DNA of 64,000 bases from JBJXGV01 sp046160485 (GCA_046160485.1 JBJXGV010000028.1:62001-126000), one strand, 5' to 3'; positions 16,324 through 25,834 are shown, numbered from the stretch's first letter. Numbers and translations are program-made. Notes: generated from the sequence alone by a model not told the origin.

Positions 16324-17954
16324 GTTCGGCGCCGCGCGTGGAGCGAAGCGAGCGACTGCGGGTAGAGCGCCTCGCGGGTATGCCGGGAGGCGACGCCTCG
16401 CGCCTCATCGCGGACTACGTTCGCGGCGAGCCGGCGCTCGATCCGTTCTTCGGCCGCCGTGTCGCCAGCCTCGACGATTTCGAACCGCCTCCGCGCACGC
16501 GTTCGCTACTTGATGCTGGCGGCCGTCGCGCGCTCGTTAAGGTTCTTCGCGACTCGCCGGGCGTCGTTCCCTCCGCCGCGGCTCAACAGGAATCGCTCGC
16601 CGCGCTCGAGGACGAGTCGACCCTCGCCGTCGTGACCGGACAGCAGCCCGGCCTCTTCCTCGGGTCGCTCCTGACGCTCTACAAAGCGACGTCCGTGATC
16701 GGACTCGCGCGGCGGCTGAGCAAGCGGCTTTCGCGAACCGTCGTCCCGGTGTTCTGGCTCGTTTCGGAAGATGACGATCTTTCGGAGATTTCTGAAACGC
16801 GCCTCGTCACGGGAAAAGAGGAATCGCGCCTCGTGCGGCTCTTCCCGGACCCGGCCGCCGCGGAGAAGCGAACGTACGCATCGATTCGCGGCCGTGATCT
16901 CTCGGAGTCCGCCGCGCGTCAAGTCGTCGATCTTTTGCCGGAGGGTCCCGCGCGCGGCGAGATTATCGACTCGCTCCTCGCGAGCGCGCGCGAGGAGACC
17001 CCGGTTCGTTCGTTCGCGAAATTGCTCGGCTCGCTTCTCGCGCCATACGGCCTCGTGATTCTCGATCCGTCGGATGCGCGCATCAAGCAACTCGCCGCGC
17101 CGTTCGTTGCGCGCGAGATGCGCGCCCTGCACGCCACGGCGGCGGCGGCACGCGCGGCCGGCGAGCGGCTCGAGGATCTCGGCTATCACGCACAGGTGCG
17201 CGTCGACGGCGAGCGCTCGGCACTCTTCGACGTGCGGGACGGACGCCGCGCTCGCGCAGACGCGGCCTCCGCCGTCGAGTCGATCGCGCCCGGCGTTTTG
17301 ATCCGCCCCGCGTATCAGGATTTTCTTCTGCCGACGATCGCGTACGTCGGCGGCCCCGCGGAGGTCGCTTACCTTGCGCAAGTCGGAGAGAGTTACGAGC
17401 GTCACGAGGTTCCGCGCCCCGTTGCGCTCCCTCGCCTCTCCGCGATTCTCGTGGAGCCGGAGACGGCCGCGTTTCTCGAGCGCTCTCGCCTCGATCTCGC
17501 GTCCCTTCGAAATGGCGGCGGCGCGCCCGCGCCGGAGGCGCCCCTGCCGGACGAGCTTCTCGCCGTGCGCGACCCCGCTGAATCTCTCGATGCGGCATTG
17601 CTCGCGCTCTCGGCGCGACTCGCGTCGATTGCGCCGCCGCTCGAAGCGATGGTCGGCGGCGCGAGGAAGAAGATCCGCCACGAGATCGAGCGCGTGATCG
17701 AGAGCGCGCGAAAGCAACTCGATCGCGACGCCGAAATGCTGCGCCGGCGCTCGGCGCGCGCGCGCGAGCGGCTATTCCCCGACGGCAAGCCGCAAGAACG
17801 CGTCTATTCGCCCCTGACGTTCCTCGTGCAATGGCCCGACTTGATCGAGACGCTCATCGACGCATACGATCCCTCGGACGCGCGCCCCATCCTGATTGCG
17901 CTGCCTGCCGCGGAACGCGGCACTCTCCCCGGCCCTGGAGTCTCTTCCCAATGA
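16320..17954 (+). CDS. bshC: Bacillithiol synthase BshC (cysteine-adding enzyme)
   Basis: BshC is thought to join cysteine to glucosaminyl-malate, the last step of bacillithiol synthesis. The 544-residue protein has the characteristic segment VVTGQQPGLFLGSLLTLYKA near residue 107, followed by VPVFWLVSEDDDLSEI. It ends in a long charged helical region near 440-490, the coiled coil seen in BshC, and FLVQWPDLIETLI. Length matches the family. It overlaps bshA by four bases. BshB, the deacetylase, is absent from the window and could be supplied from elsewhere. Confidence 0.93.
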   Translation: MSSAPRVERSERLRVERLAGMPGGDASRLIADYVRGEPALDPFFGRRVASLDDFEPPPRTRSLLDAGGRRALVKVLRDSPGVVPSAAAQQESLAALEDESTLAVVTGQQPGLFLGSLLTLYKATSVIGLARRLSKRLSRTVVPVFWLVSEDDDLSEISETRLVTGKEESRLVRLFPDPAAAEKRTYASIRGRDLSESAARQVVDLLPEGPARGEIIDSLLASAREETPVRSFAKLLGSLLAPYGLVILDPSDARIKQLAAPFVAREMRALHATAAAARAAGERLEDLGYHAQVRVDGERSALFDVRDGRRARADAASAVESIAPGVLIRPAYQDFLLPTIAYVGGPAEVAYLAQVGESYERHEVPRPVALPRLSAILVEPETAAFLERSRLDLASLRNGGGAPAPEAPLPDELLAVRDPAESLDAALLALSARLASIAPPLEAMVGGARKKIRHEIERVIESARKQLDRDAEMLRRRSARARERLFPDGKPQERVYSPLTFLVQWPDLIETLIDAYDPSDARPILIALPAAERGTLPGPGVSSQ

Positions 17955-19066
17955 AGATCGGCATCACGTGTTACCCATCGATCGGCGGCAGCGGTATCGT
18001 CGCGACGGAACTCGGGTGCGAACTCTCGCGGCGCGGCCACGAGATTCATTTCATCACGTACCAGGTTCCGTACCGCCTCGACGCGGGCGGGCGGATCTGC
18101 TTTCACGAAGTAAAGACGGCCTCGTATCCCGTTTTCAAGTCGCCGCCCTACACGCTCGCGCTCGCGGCGAAGATGGCTGAGGTCGCGAGCCGCTATTCGC
18201 TCGACGTATTTCACGTGCACTACGCCGTGCCGCACGCGACGAGCGCATACCTCGCGCGAGAGATGGTGACCGAGCGCCGCGTGAAGCTCATCACGACCCT
18301 TCATGGAACCGACATCACGCTCGTCGGCGCGGACGCGTCGTTTTATCGCATCACGAAGTTCTCGATCGAGCAGTCGGACGGCGTCACTGCGGTTTCGGAG
18401 TTTCTCCGCCGCGAAACGCTCGAGCGCTTCGGCAAGGATTTGACGATCGAGACGATTCCGAACTTCGTCGACCCGCAGGAGTTCGTGCCGGGGCGCCGCG
18501 AAGACGTGCGCGAGCAGTTCGGTTTCGGCGCGGGGCCCGTGCTCATGCACGTCTCGAACTTCCGCCGCGTGAAGAATGTCCGCGACGTCGTGAAGATCTT
18601 CGCGCAGATACCGGCATCGCTCGGCGCGAGTCTTGTGCTCGTCGGCGACGGGCCGGAACGCGGCCCGGTCGAGACACTCGTGGAGGAGTACGCGCTCACG
18701 GATCGAGTGTTGTTCATGGGCGATCAGCGCGAGGTCGAGGCGATTCTCCCCGGTGCGGATCTATTTCTTCTGCCGTCGAGCCACGAAAGCTTCGGACTCG
18801 TCGCGCTCGAGGCGATGTCGTGCGCGGTCCCGGTCATCGGCTGCCGCGCCGGAGGACTTCCGGAAGTCGTCACGCATGGCGAGACGGGGTTCCTCTACGA
18901 CATCGGCGACGTCGAATCGATGGCGAAGGCCGCCGAGGGACTCTTGCGCGCGCCGGCCGAACGCGAGCGCATGGGTGTCGCCGCGCGTGAACGCGCGAGT
19001 TCCGTCTACTCGATGAAAGCGGTGGTCGACCGATACGAGGACTACTACCGAAGGATTTGCGGATGA
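17951..19066 (+). CDS. bshA: N-acetyl-alpha-D-glucosaminyl L-malate synthase BshA (GT4)
   Basis: BshA transfers GlcNAc from UDP-GlcNAc to L-malate, the first step to bacillithiol. The 371-residue protein starts KIGITCYPSIGGSGIVATELG, which is diagnostic of BshA among GT4 enzymes. It continues with FHVHYAVPHATSAYL, TTLHGTDITLVG and the donor site SSHESFGLVALEAMSC. The tight linkage with bshC strongly supports the assignment. The ATG at 17951 overlaps the bshC stop; an extension to 17831 lies within bshC. Confidence 0.95.
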   Translation: MKIGITCYPSIGGSGIVATELGCELSRRGHEIHFITYQVPYRLDAGGRICFHEVKTASYPVFKSPPYTLALAAKMAEVASRYSLDVFHVHYAVPHATSAYLAREMVTERRVKLITTLHGTDITLVGADASFYRITKFSIEQSDGVTAVSEFLRRETLERFGKDLTIETIPNFVDPQEFVPGRREDVREQFGFGAGPVLMHVSNFRRVKNVRDVVKIFAQIPASLGASLVLVGDGPERGPVETLVEEYALTDRVLFMGDQREVEAILPGADLFLLPSSHESFGLVALEAMSCAVPVIGCRAGGLPEVVTHGETGFLYDIGDVESMAKAAEGLLRAPAERERMGVAARERASSVYSMKAVVDRYEDYYRRICG

Positions 19067-19455
19067 ACGAGCACGACGACGACACGCTCGATCCGGTCGA
19101 TCGCCTCGTGTTGGAGGACGCGACCTACCACCGCGACGCGTATCTCTTCGTCCTCGCCGCGGTCGAGGCGACGGTCGCGCGCCTCCCCGCGCGGCGGCAC
19201 ATCTCGGGGCGGGAGCTTCTCGAAGGGATCCGCGAGTTCGCGCTCGAGCGGTACGGCCTCATGACGAAGACGGTCTTCGATCACTGGGGCGTTTCGCGCA
19301 CGGAGGACTTCGGCGCGATCGTCTTTCGTTTGGTGCACGCAGGCGTCCTCTCGAAAACCCCCGAGGACTCGATGAAGGATTTCGAGGGCGCCTACGACTT
19401 CGAGGCAGCGTTCGTCGATCGCTTTCCTTGGAATCGCGGGGAGTGGGAACTGTGA
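19063..19455 (+). CDS. Small acidic protein of the Minf_1886 type
   Basis: This 130-residue acidic protein resembles the uncharacterised Minf_1886 family known mainly from Planctomycetes, Verrucomicrobia and similar groups. Recognisable parts are DRLVLEDATYHRDAYLFVLAAVE, HISGRELLEGIREFALERYG and VFDHWGVSRTEDFGAIVFRLV. There is no signal peptide or membrane segment. The ATG at 19063 overlaps bshA by four bases; a TTG six bases upstream is possible. No function is known, and the link to bshA is positional only. Confidence 0.75.
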   Translation: MNEHDDDTLDPVDRLVLEDATYHRDAYLFVLAAVEATVARLPARRHISGRELLEGIREFALERYGLMTKTVFDHWGVSRTEDFGAIVFRLVHAGVLSKTPEDSMKDFEGAYDFEAAFVDRFPWNRGEWEL

Positions 19456-19560
19456 GGCGCGCACGCGGCGGCGTGGGGGCACGGCGAGAATTCTCTGGCG
19501 CGCAAAGCGGGGAGCGGTATAGTCTCCCGCCGTGCTGCCTAAAGTGAATCTCGAGACGCG

Positions 19561-20694
19561 ATGGCCGTAAGCCGGGACGTCGTTGTCGAATTCCTCGGCC
19601 GTCGCGCGGGTGCTGCGCGCCCTCAGGCTCCCGTTTCTTTCGGTCGCGTGCTGCAGTCCCCGGAGAAGATCCTCGTCGTGCCGACGCGCGGGGCGCAGGG
19701 GTTTCCGTTCGCGCTGCCGTCGATTGCGCTCTTGCGCGCGAGCTTCCCGGGAACGCGTATCCACGTGCTCGCCGACCCCGATTCGCACGCGCTTTTTCAC
19801 GGCGAGCCGAGCGTCGACGCGGTGCATCTCTTCGAGCCGGCTTCCTCGTGGAAGAGCGTGCGCCAGCCGGTGCACGCGGGGCAAAACCTCGCCAAGGAAA
19901 ACTTCGATTTCGCGCTCTGGCTCGACAACGATGTCGATCCCGAACGCCGCATCGCGGTTGCGCTCGCGGCGCAGACGGCTCGCGTCGGCCGGTGTCCCAC
20001 GGCGCTCGGTGCGGGCCCAGATCGATCGATTCTTGCCGATCCTGACCTCGAGGAGTTCTTTAACTGCCAGTTCCGATTCCCTGGTGAGGAGACGTATCCG
20101 CCGTTGGCGCAATTGGCGCTGACGCGGCGGGTCACGCGGAGCGCCCAGAGCGGTCCGCCGCGCTGGACCGTCGACAAGCGCCTCGCGGAGCGCGCGCGCC
20201 AGCTCATCCACTTCTGGAAGCCGCGCAAGGAAGACTATCTCTTCGTCGTCGATCCGGGCCGCGGTATTTCGGGCGCGCTCCCGGCGACCAAGAAGCTTTC
20301 GCTCATCGTCGAGACGCTCAAGCGGACCTATCCATGCCGGATTCTGATCGCGTCGGATCCGAGCTGCGCTGACGCTGTGAAGGCGCTCTCGACCGAGGTG
20401 GTGCGCTGGGATCCGCTCGAGATCCCGCACGATAAATTCGAAGAGACGATCGCGATCCTCGGGCAGGCCGACCTGCTCGTGTCGGGGAACACGACGCTCT
20501 TCCACTCCGCGTGGGTTTTGGGAACACCGGCGATCGGCCTTTTCGGACAACTCGATGACGAGTTGCACGTGCCGCCTCCGGGCGGTTCCTCCGTCGTGGT
20601 GCGATCGACCGAAGGCCTCGAGGCGCCGGAGTTCCTCAAACGAGTCGACCGGCTCCTGACGACCTTCGCGAGCCACCTCGTCGGGCCGGCCTAG
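19561..20694 (+). CDS. GT9-like (heptosyltransferase-fold) glycosyltransferase, divergent
   Basis: This 377-residue protein has the two-domain GT-B layout of ADP-heptose:LPS heptosyltransferases. The N-terminal part has KILVVPTRGAQGFPFALPSIALLRASFP, and the C-terminal domain ends with FHSAWVLGTPAIGLFGQ. The donor-site segment usually reads D(S/T)G-x-x-H-x-A; here it is SGNTTLFHSA, so the aspartate is missing and the enzyme is divergent. It probably adds a core sugar of unknown identity. It follows a 105-base gap with a weak TATAGT (19518-19523), and msbA comes 41 bases later. Confidence 0.7.
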   Translation: MAVSRDVVVEFLGRRAGAARPQAPVSFGRVLQSPEKILVVPTRGAQGFPFALPSIALLRASFPGTRIHVLADPDSHALFHGEPSVDAVHLFEPASSWKSVRQPVHAGQNLAKENFDFALWLDNDVDPERRIAVALAAQTARVGRCPTALGAGPDRSILADPDLEEFFNCQFRFPGEETYPPLAQLALTRRVTRSAQSGPPRWTVDKRLAERARQLIHFWKPRKEDYLFVVDPGRGISGALPATKKLSLIVETLKRTYPCRILIASDPSCADAVKALSTEVVRWDPLEIPHDKFEETIAILGQADLLVSGNTTLFHSAWVLGTPAIGLFGQLDDELHVPPPGGSSVVVRSTEGLEAPEFLKRVDRLLTTFASHLVGPA

Positions 20695-20735
20695 CCGGCC
20701 GCGATTCTCCGGCCCGGAGCCATCGAGACCGTTCT

Positions 20736-22679
20736 ATGCGCGACTTTCTCCGCGTTCTCTCGTACGTGCGGCGGTATATCCGCCATCTCGTGGGCGCGAT
20801 CATCTTCACGATCCTCTTCGCACTCATGAGCGGAATGTCGCTCGGGATGATTCTGCCGTTCGCGAACGTGCTGTTTCACGATGAGCCGCCCACGCCGGCC
20901 ACGGCGCAGAGCGGCGCGGTGATCGACGCGGCCCCGATGACCGGAAGCCCGTCGGTGCCGCAGCCGCCGGTCGTCGAGCGCGTGACCCAATTTCGCGACG
21001 CGACAAAGGCGCGCATCCTCGAGTACTTCCTTCGCGGCGGCCGCACCGAGGCGCTCACGCGCGTCTGCATTTTCCTCGGCCTTGTCTTCTTGCTGAAAGG
21101 CGTCACGAACTACTTCCAAGCGATTCTCATGACGACGCTCGAGCAGCGTGTCATCAAGGATCTGCGCGACGATCTTTATGCGCACGTTCACTCGCTTTCG
21201 CTCTCGTTCTTCCATTCGACGCGGACGGGTCTTCTGATCTCGCGCCTCACGCACGACGTCAACCTCGTGCGCGACGCGCTTTCGGCCGTCTTCACGAACC
21301 TGATGCGCAATGCACTTCTCGTTCTGGTTTTCGCCGCGATCGTGGTGTGGGCCTCGTGGCACCTCGCGCTTCTTTCGTTCGCGATTCTTCCCGCTCTCGT
21401 GCTCCTCACGGGCGAAGTCTCGAAGCGGCTCCGGCGCCTCGCGCGGGAATTCCAGAACAAGATGGCGGACATGTCCTCGGTGCTGCAGGAGACCATCTCC
21501 GGAATCCGCGTGGTGAAGGCGTTCGGCATGGAGGATTTCGAGAACCGCCGGTTCCGCGAGGAGACGAAGGGCTACTTCAAGTCGTACCTGCGCTTCAAGA
21601 AGGTCTCGTACATCGCGAGCCCGCTGACGGAGTTTCTGATCGTGTGCGGCGCGCTTGCGGTGTTTTGGTACGGCGGCCGCCAGGTGATGCAGGGCGCGTT
21701 GCTCACGCCCGATTGGTTTCTGATTTTTCTCGCGGGAATGATCTCGATGATTCAGCCGATCAAGGAAATGGGGAATGGCAACACGTCGCTGCAACAAGGA
21801 ATCGCGGCCGCGCGGCGCATCGTCGAGTTGTTCGATACCGAGGCCGCGGTGCGCGATCTTCCCGGCGCGGCGCCGGTCGCGGGTTTTAGCGACGCGCTCC
21901 GTTTCGAAAACGTCTCGTTCCGTTATGGCGATGAGATGACGTTGACCGGAATCGATCTGACGATTCGCAAAGGCGAAGTCGTCGCGATCGTCGGACCTTC
22001 GGGAGCCGGGAAGTCGACGCTCGCCGACTTGATCCCGCGCTTCTACGATCCGGTCGAAGGACGGATCACTCTCGATGGCGTCGACGTGCGAAACGTAACC
22101 GTCGCGTCGCTGCGTTCGCTTCTCGGGATCGTGACGCAGGAGACATTCCTCTGGAATGGCACGCTTCGATCCAATATCGCGTACGGGCAGGAGGGCGTTC
22201 CGGCCGACCGTGTCGAGCGCGCGGCGCGCGACGCGAACGCGCACACCTTCATCAGCGCGTTGCCGCAGGGGTACGACACCGAGATCGGCGAGCGCGGCGT
22301 GCGTCTCTCCGGCGGCGAGCGGCAACGAATCGCGATCGCGCGCGCGATCCTCAAGAATCCGCCGATCCTCATTCTCGACGAGGCGACATCGTCGCTCGAC
22401 GCGGAGTCGGAGGCGCTTGTGCAAGAGGCGATCGCGAATCTCGTAGTCGGCCGCACGGTGATCGTGATCGCGCACCGGCTCTCGACCGTGCAGAAGGCCG
22501 ACCGCATCGTCGTGCTCGACAAGGGCCGCATCGTGCAGGAGGGGCGGCACGAGGAGTTGTTGCGCGGCGACGGAATCTACAAGCGATTCTTCGAGCGGCA
22601 ATTCGCGGGGGCGTTCTCCGCGGAGACGCCGCCGGCCGTGCGGGCCGCCGACGCCGCGCGCGACGAACCTGGGACGTGA
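20736..22679 (+). CDS. msbA: Lipid A export ABC transporter MsbA
   Basis: MsbA is a homodimeric half-transporter that flips lipid A-core across the inner membrane. The 647-residue protein has a six-helix exporter domain (about 10-380), longer than usual because of an insert near residues 50-100 rich in Pro and Ala. The nucleotide-binding domain follows: Walker A GPSGAGKSTL (about 421), Q-loop VTQETFLWNGT, signature LSGGERQRIAIARAI, Walker B ILILDEAT and the switch His in IAHRLSTV. Placement among core glycosyltransferases supports MsbA rather than a generic exporter. It overlaps the next GT9 gene by four bases. Confidence 0.9.
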   Translation: MRDFLRVLSYVRRYIRHLVGAIIFTILFALMSGMSLGMILPFANVLFHDEPPTPATAQSGAVIDAAPMTGSPSVPQPPVVERVTQFRDATKARILEYFLRGGRTEALTRVCIFLGLVFLLKGVTNYFQAILMTTLEQRVIKDLRDDLYAHVHSLSLSFFHSTRTGLLISRLTHDVNLVRDALSAVFTNLMRNALLVLVFAAIVVWASWHLALLSFAILPALVLLTGEVSKRLRRLAREFQNKMADMSSVLQETISGIRVVKAFGMEDFENRRFREETKGYFKSYLRFKKVSYIASPLTEFLIVCGALAVFWYGGRQVMQGALLTPDWFLIFLAGMISMIQPIKEMGNGNTSLQQGIAAARRIVELFDTEAAVRDLPGAAPVAGFSDALRFENVSFRYGDEMTLTGIDLTIRKGEVVAIVGPSGAGKSTLADLIPRFYDPVEGRITLDGVDVRNVTVASLRSLLGIVTQETFLWNGTLRSNIAYGQEGVPADRVERAARDANAHTFISALPQGYDTEIGERGVRLSGGERQRIAIARAILKNPPILILDEATSSLDAESEALVQEAIANLVVGRTVIVIAHRLSTVQKADRIVVLDKGRIVQEGRHEELLRGDGIYKRFFERQFAGAFSAETPPAVRAADAARDEPGT

Positions 22680-23707
22680 GCGCGCCGCGCTTCCTCGCGA
22701 TTCGATTCGGCGCCCTCGGCGATCTCGTTCTGGCGACGTGTGTGATCGATGCGCTCGCGAAGGCCCACCCCGGCTGCGCGATCGACTTCGTGACGAAACA
22801 GGAGTTCGCGCCGATCCTCGAGCACGATCCGCGCATTGCGCGCGTCATTGCCTTCGACGGGAGCCTCTTTCATCTACTGCGCGAGGTGCGGCGTGAGCGC
22901 TACGAGGTCGTGCTCGATCTTCATGATACGCCGCGCAGTCGCGTCGTTGCATGGGCCGCGCGTGGCGGCCAGAAGCGGCGGTTCGACAAGCGTTCGCGCG
23001 AACGGCGTGCGCTGATCGCGCGGCCGGCGCAGGTGCCGCCGCGGCTTGCGGGAGGCGTGGTCGGCTGGTACGGGGAGATGTTCGGCGCGGGTGCGTTGGC
23101 GCCACGACTCATCGTTGATGCGCATCTGCCCGCGGCTCGCGCGCTCATCGCACGCGCCGGTGTGCCGGCGGGCTTCCTCGCCGTCGCGCCTTGCGCGGGG
23201 CGGCGCACGAAGGAGTGGCCCGTGGAGCGGACGCGATCGCTCCTCGACGCGCTTCACACGCGCGGCTCGGCGGCGGGTTCGCTGCCCGTCGCGCTGATCG
23301 GATCCGCCGCCGATGTCGCGCGCCTCGAAGGGATCGCGCGCGACACCGGCACGCCGATCATCACGCCGGCGCTGGCGATTCTCCCGGCTGTCTTATCACT
23401 GGCCTCGATTCTCGTCACGCCGGATTCGGCTCCGCTCCACGTCGCCGAAGCTGTCGGCACGCCGGTCGTCGCGCTGTTCGGCCCGACGGTCCGCGCGTTC
23501 GGCTTCGCGCCGCGAGATCCGCGTTCGATCGTGATCGAGGAGTCTTTGGCGTGCCGGCCCTGCACGCTCCACGGCGGCGATGTTTGCCCGCTCGCGCATC
23601 ACCGCTGCTTAAGCGACATCGACGCCGCGCGTGTCGTCGATGCGATCGCGATCGTTCGCGCAGCGACGCATTTCTCGCGCAAGAGTTCACCGAATGCGTC
23701 CGCGTAG
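22676..23707 (+). CDS. Glycosyltransferase family 9 (LPS heptosyltransferase type)
   Basis: This 343-residue GT9 enzyme begins FLAIRFGALGDLVLATCVIDAL, the acceptor-domain signature with the G-D-x-V/L pattern. The donor site is TPDSAPLHVAEAVGTPVVALFGPT. CRPCTLHGGDVCPLAHHRCL near residue 287-306 is a Cys-rich loop common in heptosyltransferases. It should add heptose or another core sugar to Kdo-lipid A at the cytoplasmic face. The GTG at 22676 overlaps msbA by four bases; the stop overlaps the next GT9 gene by 14. Confidence 0.87.
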   Translation: MSAPRFLAIRFGALGDLVLATCVIDALAKAHPGCAIDFVTKQEFAPILEHDPRIARVIAFDGSLFHLLREVRRERYEVVLDLHDTPRSRVVAWAARGGQKRRFDKRSRERRALIARPAQVPPRLAGGVVGWYGEMFGAGALAPRLIVDAHLPAARALIARAGVPAGFLAVAPCAGRRTKEWPVERTRSLLDALHTRGSAAGSLPVALIGSAADVARLEGIARDTGTPIITPALAILPAVLSLASILVTPDSAPLHVAEAVGTPVVALFGPTVRAFGFAPRDPRSIVIEESLACRPCTLHGGDVCPLAHHRCLSDIDAARVVDAIAIVRAATHFSRKSSPNASA

Positions 23708-24797
23708 ACTCGAACGACGCTGGAAGTCGCTGGCGCTCAGACTCGCCGCCGGGGCGATCGGCCCCCGCGGCGGCAGCGCGCCGCCCAGCGACGTGCGCCG
23801 CATTCTCGTGACGAAGCAGCACAACCAGCTCGGTGATTTCATTCTGGCGACACCGCTGATCGCGAGCCTCGCTCGAGGTTACCCTGGCGCAACGATCGAC
23901 TACCTCGCGAACCCGCTGCAGCACGAGGCCGCGCGACTCGTACCGGAGGTCGATCGCGTTTTTCTTCTCGAAGGCCGCGGGATCGCCCACCGCGGGCCGC
24001 GACTCGCGCCGCTCGTTCGCGCCCTGCGCGCGCGCCGCTACGATCTTGCGATCTGCGTCGTCACCGTCTCCTACTCGACGACGAGCGCGCTCCTTCTGGC
24101 GCTTTCGGGCGCACGCTTTCGGCTTGCGGGGCGCATCGCGACCAGCCCCTCGGGGCCGAGTCTGTTTCATCGCGAGGTTCCGGTCGCAGAGGACGCGCAC
24201 GAGACCGATCGGGCGCTCGCGCATCTTGCTGGCCTCGGGATCGAGGCGACGACGCGCGTCCCGCGCCTGATCGTGCCAGACGACGAATGGCGCGCGGCGC
24301 GGCGCGCACTCGCCGCGAGCGGCGCCGCGCAGAGCGACGCCGTCGTCGGAGTTCATCCGGGCGCCGGGAAGCTTCCGAATCGCTGGCCTGCTCCGCTCTT
24401 CGGCGAGCTCGTGCGCCGGCTCTTGCGCGACACGCGCGTGCGTGTCGCGATCTTCGCTGGGCCGCGCGAGACGGCGCTCGTCGACGCCATGGGGGGCGAG
24501 CCCGATCCGCGCGTGCTACGTATGCCGCAACTTTCGATGCGCCAACTCGCGAGTCACATCCGCGGCCTCTCCCTGTACGTCGGAAACGACACAGGGACAC
24601 TCCACCTGGCGGCCGCACTCGGCGTGCCGACGGTGGGGCTCTTCGGCCCGACCGATCCGGCGGTCTGGGCGCCGAATACACCGCGCGGCGTCGTGCTGCG
24701 CGCGACGAGCACGCGGATCGACGATCTCTCGATCGACGCGGTCGAGGCGTGTGTGCGCGAGCGGCTCGACGCCGTGGCCAAGGTGCCAGCCTCGTGA
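23694..24797 (+). CDS. Glycosyltransferase family 9 (LPS heptosyltransferase type)
   Basis: The third GT9 enzyme of the block has 367 residues. After a basic N-terminal stretch it reads ILVTKQHNQLGDFILATPLIASL, then the GVHPGAGKLPNRWP phosphate-binding loop and YVGNDTGTLHLAAALGVPTVGLFGPT at the donor site. The ATG at 23694 is chosen; the in-frame extension to 23631 lies inside the previous gene. It overlaps the following GT9 by four bases. The acceptor sugar cannot be read from sequence. Confidence 0.86.
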   Translation: MRPRRLERRWKSLALRLAAGAIGPRGGSAPPSDVRRILVTKQHNQLGDFILATPLIASLARGYPGATIDYLANPLQHEAARLVPEVDRVFLLEGRGIAHRGPRLAPLVRALRARRYDLAICVVTVSYSTTSALLLALSGARFRLAGRIATSPSGPSLFHREVPVAEDAHETDRALAHLAGLGIEATTRVPRLIVPDDEWRAARRALAASGAAQSDAVVGVHPGAGKLPNRWPAPLFGELVRRLLRDTRVRVAIFAGPRETALVDAMGGEPDPRVLRMPQLSMRQLASHIRGLSLYVGNDTGTLHLAAALGVPTVGLFGPTDPAVWAPNTPRGVVLRATSTRIDDLSIDAVEACVRERLDAVAKVPAS

Positions 24798-25813
24798 CCC
24801 CGCTCGGGCCGGCGGGCATCGTCGCCATCGCGCCTGGTTGGTTGGGCGACGCGGTCATGGCGATCCCCGCGCTTCGCGCACTCGAGTCTTCGGCGAGTCT
24901 GACGGTCCTCGCGCACGCGCGCGTTGCGCCGCTTCTCGATCTTGCGTTTCCGGGGCGGGTCGTTCGATTCGCACCGCGCGCGGTGTCTCTCTCCGCGATG
25001 CGTCAGAGTCGGTCACTGCCACCGGACGGCGCCGCGATGGCCGTGATTTTTCCGCGCTCGTTTTCCTCCGCGTTGCGCGCCGTTTTCATCGGCGCGCGCG
25101 TGCGCGTCGGTGTGGCGAGCGAGGCGCGCGGTGTTCTCCTGACGCGGAGCATTCGACTTCCGTGGCCGGAGCGATCTCGGCATCTCGCCGACGAGTACGC
25201 GCTGCTCGCGGAGGCCGCGGGCGCCGGCACGCCGCGAGCGTTTCCTCATCTTGCGATCTCGCCCGAAGCGCGGGCCGCGGCGTGGCGCCTCCTCGAATCG
25301 CGCGCCGTCGCGAACGGGACGCCTCTTGCAATCGTCGCACCCGGCGCTGCGTTCGGATCCGCGAAGCAATGGTTCTCCGCGCGCTTCGCTTCGCTCTGTG
25401 CCGCGATCGATGCGGCGGGTGCGCGAGCCGTCCTCGTCGGCGCCGCATCCGAGAAGCCCGTCGCCTCGCGCGTTGCCCGCGAAGCCGAGCGTCTTGGCGC
25501 CAGAGCGCCGCTCGATTTGACGGGACAGACCGACATCGGCGCGTTGTGCGGAGTTCTTTCCATAGCGCGGGTCGTCGCCGCCAATGATTCGGGTCCGATG
25601 CATCTTGCCGCCGCGGTCGGCACGCCGGTCGTCGCACTCTTCGGCTCCACGAATCCCGACTGGACGCGTCCGCTCGGCGAGGGCCACGACGTGCTTCGCT
25701 ACCCGACCCCGTGCGCCCCGTGTTATCGACGGGTTTGTCCGATCGGCCGGATCTGTTTCGACGGGATCGACGTCGAACGCGTTCGCCGCGCCGTGATCGC
25801 CCGACTGCAGTGA
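24794..25813 (+). CDS. waaF: LPS heptosyltransferase II, WaaF-like (GT9)
   Basis: WaaF adds the second heptose of the LPS inner core. The 339-residue product has the N-terminal APGWLGDAVMAIPALRAL and the phosphate loop APGAAFGSAKQW, characteristic of WaaF. The donor segment is ANDSGPMHLAAAVGTPVVALFGSTNP. The tail APCYRRVCP matches the Cys-rich C-terminus of this type. It is the most WaaF-like of the four GT9 genes here. The GTG at 24794 overlaps the previous stop by four bases. The next genes make the heptose donor, which fits. Confidence 0.88.
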   Translation: MTPLGPAGIVAIAPGWLGDAVMAIPALRALESSASLTVLAHARVAPLLDLAFPGRVVRFAPRAVSLSAMRQSRSLPPDGAAMAVIFPRSFSSALRAVFIGARVRVGVASEARGVLLTRSIRLPWPERSRHLADEYALLAEAAGAGTPRAFPHLAISPEARAAAWRLLESRAVANGTPLAIVAPGAAFGSAKQWFSARFASLCAAIDAAGARAVLVGAASEKPVASRVAREAERLGARAPLDLTGQTDIGALCGVLSIARVVAANDSGPMHLAAAVGTPVVALFGSTNPDWTRPLGEGHDVLRYPTPCAPCYRRVCPIGRICFDGIDVERVRRAVIARLQ

Positions 25814-25834
25814 CGACGCCCGCGCCCGCGGTGA

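Noticed and set aside
20691..22601. 636-codon open frame on the minus strand
   Set aside because: It is the exact shadow of msbA on the other strand. Its product is rich in Arg, Asp, Glu and His with no recognisable domain, as expected for antisense reading of high-GC genes.
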